NCBI GenBank assembly: GCA_016708585.1
Contig: JADJFK010000038.1
Span: forward strand, 1 to 23,030
Length of the DNA stretch: 23,030 nucleotides
Source of the DNA: Sulfuritalea sp.
GTDB lineage: Bacteria > Pseudomonadota > Gammaproteobacteria > Burkholderiales > Rhodocyclaceae
Direction of reading: 5' to 3'
Both the position numbers and the translations under genes were made by a program. The notes below the pieces were generated by a model that saw only the letters and a program-made list of their open reading frames with translations, had not been told where the DNA came from and made no database searches. Each line of letters starts with the position of its first letter. Position 1 is the first letter of the stretch. This document shows, one piece after another, positions 9,237 to 16,818 of the stretch.

Positions 9237-11138
9237 ATGCTCGATATCGTTCGCAACAACAAGAGAGTCACCCAGGTTTTCCTTGCCCTGATCACCCTTC
9301 CGTTTGCTTTCTGGGGCGTCGAATCCTACGTCCGCAACGTCGACCGGGATCCGGAACTGGCCAGCGTGGGGCGCAGCAAGATCACCCGCCAGGAGATGCA
9401 GGCGACCCTGCGCGAACAGCAGGAGCGCATGCGCACCCAGCTCGGCGGCAAGGCTGATCCGGCAACCCTGGATACGCCGCAGATGCGCCGCGCAGTGCTC
9501 GATTCGCTGGTGACGCAGCACCTCCTCGCGGAGCAGGCGAGGCAGTCCAAGGTGGTCGTCAGCAACGAGCAGCTGGTGCAGTTCATCGCGTCGGTTCCGT
9601 CGCTGCAGGAAAACGGCAGGTTTTCCAAGGAGCGCTATGAGGCCGTGGTCGCGTCGCAGAACATGAGCAAGGAAATGTTCGAGGCGCGCTTGCGCCAGGA
9701 CATGGCGATGCAGCAACTGATACTGCCGGTCACCGAGGGCGGCATTGCCGGCCGCGAGGCCTCCGCGCGCTGGCTGGCGGCGCAAATGGAGCAGCGCGAA
9801 GTCAGCGAGGCACCGCTGTTGCCCGAGAAATACCTCGGCCAGGCAAAGCTCGCGGCCGATGCCGTGCAGAAATACTACGAGGCCAATCGCAAGCAGTTCG
9901 AATTGCCGGAGCAGGTGCGCGCGGAATTCGTGGTCTTGAGCCGCGACGAATTGGCGGCTGCGGTGGCTATCAACGAGGAGGAAGCGCGGAAATACTACAC
10001 ATCGCATGCCGACCGTTACAAGACCGGCGAGACGCGTCGGGCCAGCCATATCCTGATTCGTGTCGACAGCGGTGCGCCGGAGGCGGCGGTCGCCGCCGCA
10101 AGGGCAAAGGCGGATCAGCTTCTGGCACAGGTGCGCAAGGCTCCCGCCGATTTCGCCAAGCTTGCCAAGGACAATTCACAGGATCCCGGTTCGGCGGCCA
10201 AGGGCGGCGATCTCGACTGGTTCGGTCGCGGCGCGATGGTCAAGGCCTTCGAGGATGCGGCCTTTGCGCTCAAGGACGGGCAGGTTTCGGATGTCGTTCG
10301 CTCTGATTTCGGTTTCCACGTCATCCGCGTCACCGGGGTGCGTCCCGAACACGTCAAGCCGTTCGAGGAAGTGAAAGCGGAGATACTGGCCGAACTCAAG
10401 CGTGAGGCGGGAATGAAGAAATACGCCGATGCGGCGGAAGCATTCGGCAACACGGTGTACGAACAGGCCGACAGCCTGAAGCCCGCCGCCGAGAAATGGA
10501 AGCTCGACCTGCGCCAGTCGCCATGGCTGGCCAAGGGCGGCAAACTGGCGCCGCCCTTCGACAACCAGAAACTTTTGGCGGCCCTGTTCAGCGACGACGG
10601 CCTCAAGAACAAGCGCAATACCGAAGCCGTCGAGGTCGCGCCCGGCACCCTGGTCTCGGCGCGGGTGCTCGAACACAAGCCTGCAGCCTTGCAGCCACTG
10701 GAGGGCGTCCGCGGCGAGATCGAGAAGCGCCTGTTGCGCGAGCAGGCGGCGGCGCTGGCGATCAAGGATGGCGAGGAAAAGCTGGCGCGCCTGCGCCAGG
10801 GCCAGGCGCTCGACCTGAAGTGGTCGCCGGTGCGCAAGGTCAGCCGCAGCGAGGCATCTGGCCTGCCTCCCGAATCGGTGCGGGCGGTGTTCGCGGTCGA
10901 TGCCAAGAATCTGCCGGCGCATGCCGGTGTTGCCTATCCGGGCACGGGCTATGCACTGTACCGGATCAGCGCAGCCGGTGCGGCCGAGGCGGCCGCGAAC
11001 GAACCGCGGGCACGCGCACTGGCCCAGCAATATGCGCGCATCGTGGCAGAGGAAGAGTTCGCCGCCTGGTTGGCGAGCTTGAAGGAAAGCCATCCGGTCA
11101 AGATCAACAAGGCGGCGCTGGAGACCAAAGACCGCTGA
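9237..11138 (+). CDS. ppiD: Peptidyl-prolyl isomerase PpiD, inner-membrane-anchored periplasmic chaperone
   Basis: This 633-residue protein assists newly exported proteins emerging from the Sec translocon. One N-terminal membrane anchor (about 12-30, FLALITLPFAFWGV) follows the short basic cytoplasmic start MLDIVRNNKRV. A SurA-N-like chaperone region covers about 40-200. A single parvulin/PpiC domain is at about 267-367, beginning RRASHILIRV and ending SDFGFHVIRVTGVRP. The long C-terminal region is the second part of the chaperone fold. Length and layout match E. coli PpiD (623 residues). E. coli has lon-hupB-ppiD; here tRNA-Val replaces hupB. The ATG at 9237 was chosen because it gives the expected membrane anchor; AGGG about 14 bases upstream is a weak ribosome site. 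The end faces fabI across a strong hairpin. Confidence 0.95.
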   Translation: MLDIVRNNKRVTQVFLALITLPFAFWGVESYVRNVDRDPELASVGRSKITRQEMQATLREQQERMRTQLGGKADPATLDTPQMRRAVLDSLVTQHLLAEQARQSKVVVSNEQLVQFIASVPSLQENGRFSKERYEAVVASQNMSKEMFEARLRQDMAMQQLILPVTEGGIAGREASARWLAAQMEQREVSEAPLLPEKYLGQAKLAADAVQKYYEANRKQFELPEQVRAEFVVLSRDELAAAVAINEEEARKYYTSHADRYKTGETRRASHILIRVDSGAPEAAVAAARAKADQLLAQVRKAPADFAKLAKDNSQDPGSAAKGGDLDWFGRGAMVKAFEDAAFALKDGQVSDVVRSDFGFHVIRVTGVRPEHVKPFEEVKAEILAELKREAGMKKYADAAEAFGNTVYEQADSLKPAAEKWKLDLRQSPWLAKGGKLAPPFDNQKLLAALFSDDGLKNKRNTEAVEVAPGTLVSARVLEHKPAALQPLEGVRGEIEKRLLREQAAALAIKDGEEKLARLRQGQALDLKWSPVRKVSRSEASGLPPESVRAVFAVDAKNLPAHAGVAYPGTGYALYRISAAGAAEAAANEPRARALAQQYARIVAEEEFAAWLASLKESHPVKINKAALETKDR

Positions 11139-11155
11139 TCTTTCGCGACGCGAAA

Positions 11156-11188
11156 CGACAAGGGCCACGCATCGCGTGGCCCTTGTCG
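11156..11188. terminator. Bidirectional terminator between ppiD and fabI
   Basis: A perfect 15-bp inverted repeat, CGACAAGGGCCACGC with GCGTGGCCCTTGTCG, is separated by the 3-base loop ATC. It lies 17 bp after the ppiD stop and 21 bp after the fabI stop, between convergent genes. It has no long T tract, but the stem is long and GC-rich. Confidence 0.75.
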
Positions 11189-11209
11189 CTTGTGGCGCCT
11201 CCGGCTTAG

Positions 11210-12010
11210 TCAGCCCGGCAGGGGGTCCGCGTTGCCCATGGCGGTGGTGTGCGTGCCGCCATCGACGTAAAGGATTTCGCCGGTGATGCCGCTGGCCAGG
11301 TCCGACAGCAGGAAGGCGGCGGCATTGCCGACTTCGTCGATCGTGACGTTGCGTCGCAGCGGCGCATGGTGGGCGTTGTAGGCCAGCAGCTTGCCGAAGC
11401 TGCCGATGCCCGAGGCCGCCAGGGTCTTGATCGGCCCGGCCGACAGCGCATTGGCGCGGATGCCCTGCGGCCCGAGGCAGAACGCCAGGTAGCGCGTCGC
11501 CGCTTCGAGGCTGGCCTTGGCCAGGCCCATGGTGTTGTAGTTGGGCATGGTGCGCACGGCGCCGAGATAGGTCAGCGCCAGCACCGAGGGATTGCTGCCC
11601 TTCAGCAACAGCGGGCGGGCGGCCTTGGCCAGGGCGGGGTAGCTGTAGGACGACACGTCGTGCGCGATGCGGAAGGACTCGCGCGAGATGCCTTCGAGGA
11701 AGTCGCCTTCGATCGCTTCATTGGGGGCGAAGGCGATCGAATGCACCAGGCCGTCGAGGCCGTCCCAGCGTTTTGCCAGCTCCGTGAACACCGCTTCGAT
11801 TTCGGCGTCCTGGGAGACGTCGCAGGGGTAGATGGCGGTCGAGCCGAACTCGTCGGCATACTTGGCCATGCGGTCCTTGAAGCGCTCGTTCTGGTAGGTG
11901 AATGCGAGTTCGGCGCCTTCGCGGTGGCAGGCCTTGGCGATACCGTAGGCGATCGAGCGGTTCGAGATCAGACCGGTGATAAGAATGCGTTTGCCAGCGA
12001 GAAATCCCAT
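11210..12010 (-). CDS. fabI: Enoyl-[acyl-carrier-protein] reductase (NADH) FabI
   Basis: This enzyme reduces trans-2-enoyl-ACP in the last step of each fatty-acid elongation cycle and is the target of triclosan. The 266-residue short-chain-dehydrogenase-like fold shows the FabI-type cofactor motif GKRILITGLISNRSIAYGIA at the N-terminus. The active-site residues are Tyr148, Tyr158 and Lys165 (YNTMGLAK), equivalent to E. coli Tyr146, Tyr156 and Lys163. HSIAFAP at 90-96 has Ala at the position of E. coli Gly93, where substitutions can affect triclosan binding; Ala occurs naturally in other FabI proteins, so this alone does not predict resistance. An AAGGA Shine-Dalgarno sequence lies 6 bases before the ATG. 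The gene is single, convergent with ppiD and divergent from the solute-binding protein gene. Confidence 0.97.
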   Translation of the reverse strand: MGFLAGKRILITGLISNRSIAYGIAKACHREGAELAFTYQNERFKDRMAKYADEFGSTAIYPCDVSQDAEIEAVFTELAKRWDGLDGLVHSIAFAPNEAIEGDFLEGISRESFRIAHDVSSYSYPALAKAARPLLLKGSNPSVLALTYLGAVRTMPNYNTMGLAKASLEAATRYLAFCLGPQGIRANALSAGPIKTLAASGIGSFGKLLAYNAHHAPLRRNVTIDEVGNAAAFLLSDLASGITGEILYVDGGTHTTAMGNADPLPG

Positions 12011-12039
12011 CGCTATTCCTTGGTTGAAGCAGACGGCGG

Positions 12040-12045
12040 ATTATA
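12040..12045 (-). promoter_or_regulatory. -10 element of the fabI promoter
   Basis: A perfect TATAAT reads on the minus strand 30 bases before the fabI ATG, which would give a leader of about 22 bases. No good -35 box sits at 16-18 bp. Confidence 0.5.
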
Positions 12046-12068
12046 GCGGATCAGCTAAACTCGACTCC

Positions 12069-14210
12069 ATGCGCGGCCGGATCTCCTGCTTTCTCGTTTT
12101 GCTGCTCACCGCCTGCGGCGGTGCCTGGAACGATCCCTATCCGGCGGCGGACCGGGGCCGGAACATCCTGTACACCGCCTTCACCGATCGGCCCAAGCAT
12201 CTCGATCCGGTGCAGTCCTACAGCGAGGACGAGATCACCTTCACGGCCCAGATCTACGAGCCGCCGCTGCAGTACCACTACCTCAAGCGGCCCTACATGC
12301 TGATCGCCGCCACCGCCGAGGCGGTGCCGCAGCCGCGTTACCTGGACGCCCGGGGCGGGCCGCTACCGGACAACGCCGATGCGGCGCGGATCGCCTTCAC
12401 GGATTATGTGATTGCCATCAAGCCGGGCATCCGTTACCAGCCGCATGCGGCCTTTGCCCGTGGCGAGGGCGGCGAGTACGCCTACCACGCGCTGGGCGCC
12501 GCGGAGATCGCCGGCGTCAACGTCCTCGCCGACTTCACCAGGCGCGACAGTCGGGAACTGACCGCCGAGGACTACGTCTATGGCATCAAACGCCTGGCCC
12601 ATCCGCGCCTGCATTCGCCGATCTTCGGCCTGATGGAGGAGTACATCGTCGGCCTCGGCAATTACGGCAAGCGCTTGCAGGCGGAGAAGGATCGGCCGTG
12701 GATCGACCTGCGCCAGCATCGCCTGGAAGGCGTCGAGGTGATCGACCGCCATCGCTACCGGATCCGGATCAAGGGCAAGTACCCGCAGTTCCTCTACTGG
12801 CTGGCGATGCCCTTCTTTGCGCCGATGCCCTGGGAGGCCGACAAGTTCCACAGCCAGCCGGGGATGGCGCAGAAGAACCTGACGCTGGACTGGTATCCGG
12901 TCGGCACCGGCCCCTACATGCTGAGCGAGAACAACCCCAATGCCCGCATGGTGCTGGAGAAGAATCCGAACTTCCGCCGCGAAACCTACCCCTGCGAGGG
13001 GGAAGTCGGGGACAAGGACGCCGGGCTGCTCAAGGATTGCGGCCAGGCGCTGCCCTTCATCGACAAGGTGGTATTCACCCGCGAGAAGGAGCAGATCCCC
13101 TACTGGAACAAGTTCCTGCAGGGCTACTACGATGCGTCCGGAATTTCGTCGGACGCCTTCGACCAGGCGGTGCAGGTCAGCGCGGGCGAGATCACCCTGT
13201 CGGACGACATGCGTGCGCAGGGCATCGTGCTGACTACGTCGGTGGCGACTTCAAGCATGTACATGGGGTTCAACTGGCTGGACCCGTTGGTGGGCGGGGC
13301 CGACCCGAAGACTGCCGAGAATGCACGCAAGCTGCGCCAGGCGATCTCGATCGCCATCGACCAGGAAGAGTTCATCTCGATCTTCCAGAACGGTCGCGGC
13401 GTCGCCGCCCAGGGGCCGATTCCGCCGGGCATTTTCGGTCACCGCGAGGGCGCCGCGGGGATCAATCCCCACATGTACGACTGGGTCGACGGCCATCCGC
13501 GGCGCAAGCCGATCGCCGAGGCCAAACGCCTGCTGGCCGAGGCCGGCTGGCCCAATGGGCGGAATGCGAAAACCGGCGAACCGCTGGTGATCAACCTCGA
13601 CACGACGGCCACCGGCGTCGGCGCCAAGGCGCGCATCGACTGGCTCAACAAGCAGTTTGCGAAAATCGACGCGCAACTGGTGGTGCGCAGCACCGACTAC
13701 AACCGCTTCCAGGAAAAGGTGCGCAAGGGCGCGGTGCAGCTTTTCTACTTCGGCTGGAACGCGGATTATCCCGATCCGGAGAATTTCCTGTTCCTGCTGC
13801 ATGGCAAGCAGGGCAAGGTCAAGCATTCCGGCGAGAACGCGGCGAACTACCAGAACCCCGAGTACGACCGCCTGTTCGAGCAGGTCAAGGCGATGGAGAA
13901 CGGCGCGCCGCGGCAGGAACTGATCGACCGCATGACGGACATCCTGCGCCACGATGCGCCCTGGGTCTGGGGCTTCCATCCCAAGGACTACACCTTGCGC
14001 CATGCCTGGCTGACCAACCGCAAGCCCTCCAAGGTCGGGCACAACACCCTCAAGTACCAGCGGGTGGATGCCGCCTTGCGCGAGCAGCGCCGCGCCGAAT
14101 GGAACCGGCCGGTGCTATGGCCGCTGCTGGCGATCGTGCTGGTGTTCGTCGCGGCGATCTGGCCGGCCTGGCGCGGCTACCGGCGGCGGGAGACGGCGAC
14201 GGCGCGCTGA
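12069..14210 (+). CDS. Family 5 (oligopeptide/dipeptide-type) ABC transporter solute-binding lipoprotein with C-terminal membrane segment
   Basis: This 713-residue SBP_bac_5-type protein captures a solute, often a peptide, in the periplasm for an ABC importer. The start at 12069 gives a lipoprotein signal peptide with lipobox L-T-A-C (Cys16). The mature part begins the family pattern at LYTAFTDRPKHLDP. It has WYPVGTGPYMLSENNPN, a typical family motif, in the middle and FYFGWNADYPDPENFLFLL near the end. It is larger than DppA or OppA (about 510-540 residues). Unusually, residues 681-701 (PVLWPLLAIVLVFVAAIWPAW) form a membrane segment followed by the basic tail RGYRRRETATAR, so the protein appears anchored at both ends. 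No permease or ATPase gene is adjacent. I see no Shine-Dalgarno sequence; TAAACT 9 bases upstream might be a -10 element. The substrate cannot be told from the sequence. Confidence 0.85.
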   Translation: MRGRISCFLVLLLTACGGAWNDPYPAADRGRNILYTAFTDRPKHLDPVQSYSEDEITFTAQIYEPPLQYHYLKRPYMLIAATAEAVPQPRYLDARGGPLPDNADAARIAFTDYVIAIKPGIRYQPHAAFARGEGGEYAYHALGAAEIAGVNVLADFTRRDSRELTAEDYVYGIKRLAHPRLHSPIFGLMEEYIVGLGNYGKRLQAEKDRPWIDLRQHRLEGVEVIDRHRYRIRIKGKYPQFLYWLAMPFFAPMPWEADKFHSQPGMAQKNLTLDWYPVGTGPYMLSENNPNARMVLEKNPNFRRETYPCEGEVGDKDAGLLKDCGQALPFIDKVVFTREKEQIPYWNKFLQGYYDASGISSDAFDQAVQVSAGEITLSDDMRAQGIVLTTSVATSSMYMGFNWLDPLVGGADPKTAENARKLRQAISIAIDQEEFISIFQNGRGVAAQGPIPPGIFGHREGAAGINPHMYDWVDGHPRRKPIAEAKRLLAEAGWPNGRNAKTGEPLVINLDTTATGVGAKARIDWLNKQFAKIDAQLVVRSTDYNRFQEKVRKGAVQLFYFGWNADYPDPENFLFLLHGKQGKVKHSGENAANYQNPEYDRLFEQVKAMENGAPRQELIDRMTDILRHDAPWVWGFHPKDYTLRHAWLTNRKPSKVGHNTLKYQRVDAALREQRRAEWNRPVLWPLLAIVLVFVAAIWPAWRGYRRRETATAR

Positions 14211-14215
14211 CTGGC

Positions 14216-14247
14216 GGCAATACCCGTATCGCCGGCGCCGACTTTTT
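14216..14247 (+). terminator. Possible terminator after the solute-binding protein gene
   Basis: An imperfect hairpin (14216-14233, one mismatch, loop CCCG) is followed 9 bases later by TTTTT at 14243-14247. It lies in the 45-bp gap between convergent genes. The spacing to the T run is too long for confidence. Confidence 0.3.
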
Positions 14248-14255
14248 GATCCGGG

Positions 14256-14984
14256 CTAGGCTTCGACCGCTTGCCACTCGCCATGGCGCAGCGCCTGCAG
14301 CGGACGGAAGCGGGCCTTGTAGGCCATCTTGCGGCTGTCGCGGATCCAGTAGCCGAGGTATAGCCAGGGCAGTCCCATGTGCTGGCATTGCGCGATCTGC
14401 CAGAGGATGGCGAAGGTGCCGTAGCTGGCATTCGGGATGTCAGGATCGTAGAAGGTGTAGACCGACGAGAGCCCGTCGGCCAGCACATCGATGATGCTGA
14501 CGGCACGCAGTACCCCGCTTTCGCGGAATTCGATCAGCCGGCTGTCGACATGGGTCTGCAGCAGGAAGTGGGCGTACTGGTCGCGGCTGTCCTGGTCCAT
14601 GCCGCCGCCCGAGTGCCGCGCCGCCTGGTAGTGCTGGTAGAGCTGGTAGTGCTCCTCGCGGAAGCTCAGGCTGCATTCGCGCGCGGTGAGCTCGGCGTGC
14701 TGCGCCAGTGCCCGGCGCTGGCTGCGGTTGGGCACGAAGGCCTTGACGTCGAGCCGCACCGGCTGGCATTCGCGGCAGGCATCGCAATAGGGGCGATAGG
14801 TGAATACCCCGCTGCGGCGAAAGCCGGCGCGCACCAGTTCGCTGTAGGTGGCGCTGTCGATCAGGTGGGTCGGGGTGGCGACCTGGGAGCGCGCGATGCG
14901 CCCCGGCAGGTAGGAGCAGCCGTAAGGCGCCGTCGCATAGAACTGCAACAGGGGAAACGGCGGCAGGTCGCGCAGGTGGGTCAT
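14256..14984 (-). CDS. bpt: Aspartate/glutamate leucyltransferase (Bpt, arginyl-tRNA-protein transferase family)
   Basis: This enzyme transfers an amino acid from aminoacyl-tRNA to the N-terminus of proteins. Bacterial members (Bpt, often annotated Ate) attach Leu to N-terminal Asp or Glu, creating a degron read by ClpS/ClpAP. The 242-residue protein starts MTHLRDLPPFPLLQFYATAPYGC. It has the family's Cys-rich motif with Cys23 and then Cys67, 70 and 73 (CDACRECQPVRL), followed by FVPNRSQRRAL. The C-terminal acetyltransferase-like part has SSVYTFYDPDIPNASYGTFA and YLGYWIRDSRKMAYKARFRP, both family hallmarks. The start at 14984 is 7 bp after the aat stop, so the two transferase genes are co-transcribed, probably with fbpC upstream. 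The frame stays open further upstream, but that would overlap aat and add non-family sequence. Confidence 0.93.
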   Translation of the reverse strand: MTHLRDLPPFPLLQFYATAPYGCSYLPGRIARSQVATPTHLIDSATYSELVRAGFRRSGVFTYRPYCDACRECQPVRLDVKAFVPNRSQRRALAQHAELTARECSLSFREEHYQLYQHYQAARHSGGGMDQDSRDQYAHFLLQTHVDSRLIEFRESGVLRAVSIIDVLADGLSSVYTFYDPDIPNASYGTFAILWQIAQCQHMGLPWLYLGYWIRDSRKMAYKARFRPLQALRHGEWQAVEA

Positions 14985-14991
14985 GGGCGGC

Positions 14992-15709
14992 TCAGGGCTG
15001 GCGCCTGAAATGGCCGTCGATCGCGGCGGCCGGCCAGCGCGCCGGCGGGTCGCCAAGCGGACACAACCGGTCCAGCCGCGCGGCAAAATTGCGGCGGGGG
15101 ATCGGTCTGGCACCGAGCGAGGCGAGGTGAGCGGTTTCCATCTGGCAGTCGATTATGCCGAATCCGCGCCGCTTGAGGTGGGCGCACAGATGCGCCAGGG
15201 CAATTTTCGACGCATCGCGCGCATGGCTGAACATCGACTCGCCGTAAAAGGCCTGCCCCAGCGCGATGCCGTAAAGGCCGCCGGCAAGCTTGCCATTCAT
15301 CCAGATTTCCACGCTGTGGGCGTAGCCGAGGCGGTGCAGCGCGCGATAGGCATCCTGCATTTCCGCCGTGATCCAGGTACCCGGCTGGCCGTCGCGCGGC
15401 TTGACCGCACAGGCATGGATCACCTCGTCGAAGGCGGTGTCGAGGCGCACTTCGTAATCGGCGTTGCGCAGGGTTTTTGCCAGCGAGCGGGAGATCTTCA
15501 ATTCGTCCGGGCACCAGCACCATGCGCGGATCGGGACTCCACCAGAGGATGGGTTCACCCGCCGAGTACCAGGGGAATATGCCGCGCCGGTAGGCGGCGA
15601 GGAGGCGCTGCGGATCCAGGCTGCCGCCGGCGGCAAGCAGGCCGTTGGGTTCGGCCAGCGCCGTGTCCAGCGGCGGGAATACGGGGTCTTCTCCCAGCCA
15701 GGGAATCAT
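14992..15709 (-). pseudogene. aat: Leucyl/phenylalanyl-tRNA-protein transferase Aat, interrupted by a one-base frameshift
   Basis: Aat adds Leu or Phe to N-terminal Arg or Lys of proteins, marking them for ClpS/ClpAP. The N-terminal part reads in one frame from ATG 15709: MIPWLGEDPVFPPLDTALAE, then RRGIFPWYSAGEPILWWSPDPRMVLVP. The rest reads in another frame from about 15507 to 14992, starting DELKISRSLAKTLRNADY, with GYAHSVEIW, GGLYGIALGQAFYGESMFS and IIDCQMETAHLASLGARP. Removing one base from the triple G at 15509-15511 (CCC on the coding strand) restores a normal 238-residue Aat; E. coli Aat has 234. Uncorrected, the first frame runs on to 14981 with unrelated sequence and would make a non-functional 242-residue protein. 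Both halves are fully conserved, so this is either a very recent mutation or a sequencing/assembly error. The start overlaps the fbpC stop (ATGA), and bpt follows 7 bp downstream. Confidence 0.88.
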
Positions 15710-16773
15710 CGGCCCTGGGTGAAGGTGACGACGTGGTCGACGTCGAGGCGGATGCCGATCTTTTCGCCGATGGCGTGGTTGTGGTGCGAGGGCACCAGCG
15801 ACAACACCTGGGCGCCCGAAGGCAGGCGCAGCGTGTAGAGGAATTCGGCGCCGCGAAAGGCCTTGGCCACGACTTCGGCCTTGACCTCGCTGGCATCGTC
15901 GTGGATCACGTCGTCGGGCCGCAGCAGAACGTCGAGCCGGCAGCTGCGCTGGCACTCGAAGCAGCTTGAAGCGCAATCCATCGGCACTTCGGAATCGAGC
16001 CGGCCGAGCTCGACTTCGACGACCTGGCGCGACAGCACTTCGCCGGGCAGGAACACGCCCTGGCCGATGAAATCGGCGACATGGCGCGTGGCAGGACGGT
16101 GGTAGAGGTTGTAGGGTGTGTCCCACTGCTCGATGCGGCCTTCGCGCATGATGCCGACCATGTCCGCCATGACGAAGGCTTCGTTCTGGTCATGGGTGAC
16201 GAGGATCGCCGCCATGCCGGCGCGTTTCAGTATCTCGCGGATTTCCAGCGACAGGCGTTCGCGCAGTTCGACGTCGAGGTTGGAGAAGGGCTCGTCGAGC
16301 AGCAGCAGGTGCGGTTGCGGCGCCAGGGCGCGGGCCAGCGCCACGCGCTGCTGCTGGCCGCCGGACAGTTCGTGCGGGTAACGCCCGCCGCGATTGGCGA
16401 GGCCGATCAGGTCGAGCAGTTCCTCGATGCGTTGCCGTCTCGCCGGCGCCGACTTTTCGTGCAGGCCGAAGCCGATGTTGTCGGCGATCGAAAGATGCGG
16501 GAACAGGGCGTAATCCTGGAACACCATGCCGATGCGTCGCGCTTCGGCCGGCATGTTGATCCTTTCGCCGGCGATGGTCACGCCGTTGAGGCGGATGCTG
16601 CCCGCAGAAGGTGCCTCGAAACCGGCGATCAGGCGCAGCATGGTGGTCTTGCCGCAGCCCGACGCGCCCAGCAGGCAGGCGATTTCGCCTTGCGCCAGGT
16701 CGAAGGACAACTCACGCACCACGGCCTGCTTGCCGTAGGCATGGCTGACACGGTCGACTTCGAGCAGGGTCAT
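15706..16773 (-). CDS. fbpC: Ferric iron ABC transporter ATP-binding protein (FbpC-like) with a four-cysteine cluster
   Basis: This is the cytoplasmic ATPase that powers import of iron delivered by FbpA through FbpB. It has 355 residues. Walker A GASGCGKT is at 36-43, the Q-loop MVFQDYALFPHL near 83-94, the signature LSGGQQQR at 136-143, Walker B LLLLDE at 156-161 and the H-loop His194. The region after about 235 is a TOBE-type regulatory domain (LLRPDDVIH). The iron assignment rests on similarity to FbpC-type ATPases and on fbpB and fbpA nearby. The regulatory domain holds four cysteines (267, 271, 274, 278) in the pattern C-x3-C-x2-C-x3-C just before LLRPDD, which could bind a metal or Fe-S cluster. 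The gene diverges from fbpB across 30 bp and overlaps aat by ATGA. GAGA before the ATG may serve as ribosome site. Confidence 0.88.
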   Translation of the reverse strand: MTLLEVDRVSHAYGKQAVVRELSFDLAQGEIACLLGASGCGKTTMLRLIAGFEAPSAGSIRLNGVTIAGERINMPAEARRIGMVFQDYALFPHLSIADNIGFGLHEKSAPARRQRIEELLDLIGLANRGGRYPHELSGGQQQRVALARALAPQPHLLLLDEPFSNLDVELRERLSLEIREILKRAGMAAILVTHDQNEAFVMADMVGIMREGRIEQWDTPYNLYHRPATRHVADFIGQGVFLPGEVLSRQVVEVELGRLDSEVPMDCASSCFECQRSCRLDVLLRPDDVIHDDASEVKAEVVAKAFRGAEFLYTLRLPSGAQVLSLVPSHHNHAIGEKIGIRLDVDHVVTFTQGR

Positions 16774-16799
16774 GATTCTCGCGCTGATTGCAGGTTGTG

Positions 16800-16818
16800 G
16801 AGAATGAGTCTCAATTAT
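16800..16818. promoter_or_regulatory. Fur-box-like sequence in the fbpC/fbpB divergent region
   Basis: GAGAATGAGTCTCAATTAT matches the 19-base Fur consensus GATAATGATAATCATTATC at 11 positions. It overlaps the predicted fbpC transcript start, where bound Fur would block transcription. Confidence 0.45.

Noticed and set aside
11482..11487. Possible triclosan-resistance change at FabI residue 93 (Ala instead of Gly)
   Set aside because: Ala occurs naturally at this position in other, triclosan-sensitive FabI proteins, so it is not evidence of resistance. The coordinates given are only a marker inside fabI.
12698..14494. A 598-codon plus-strand frame overlapping the solute-binding protein gene and the end of bpt
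   Set aside because: It is an Arg/Gly/Pro-rich alternate-frame shadow crossing two well-supported genes on opposite strands.
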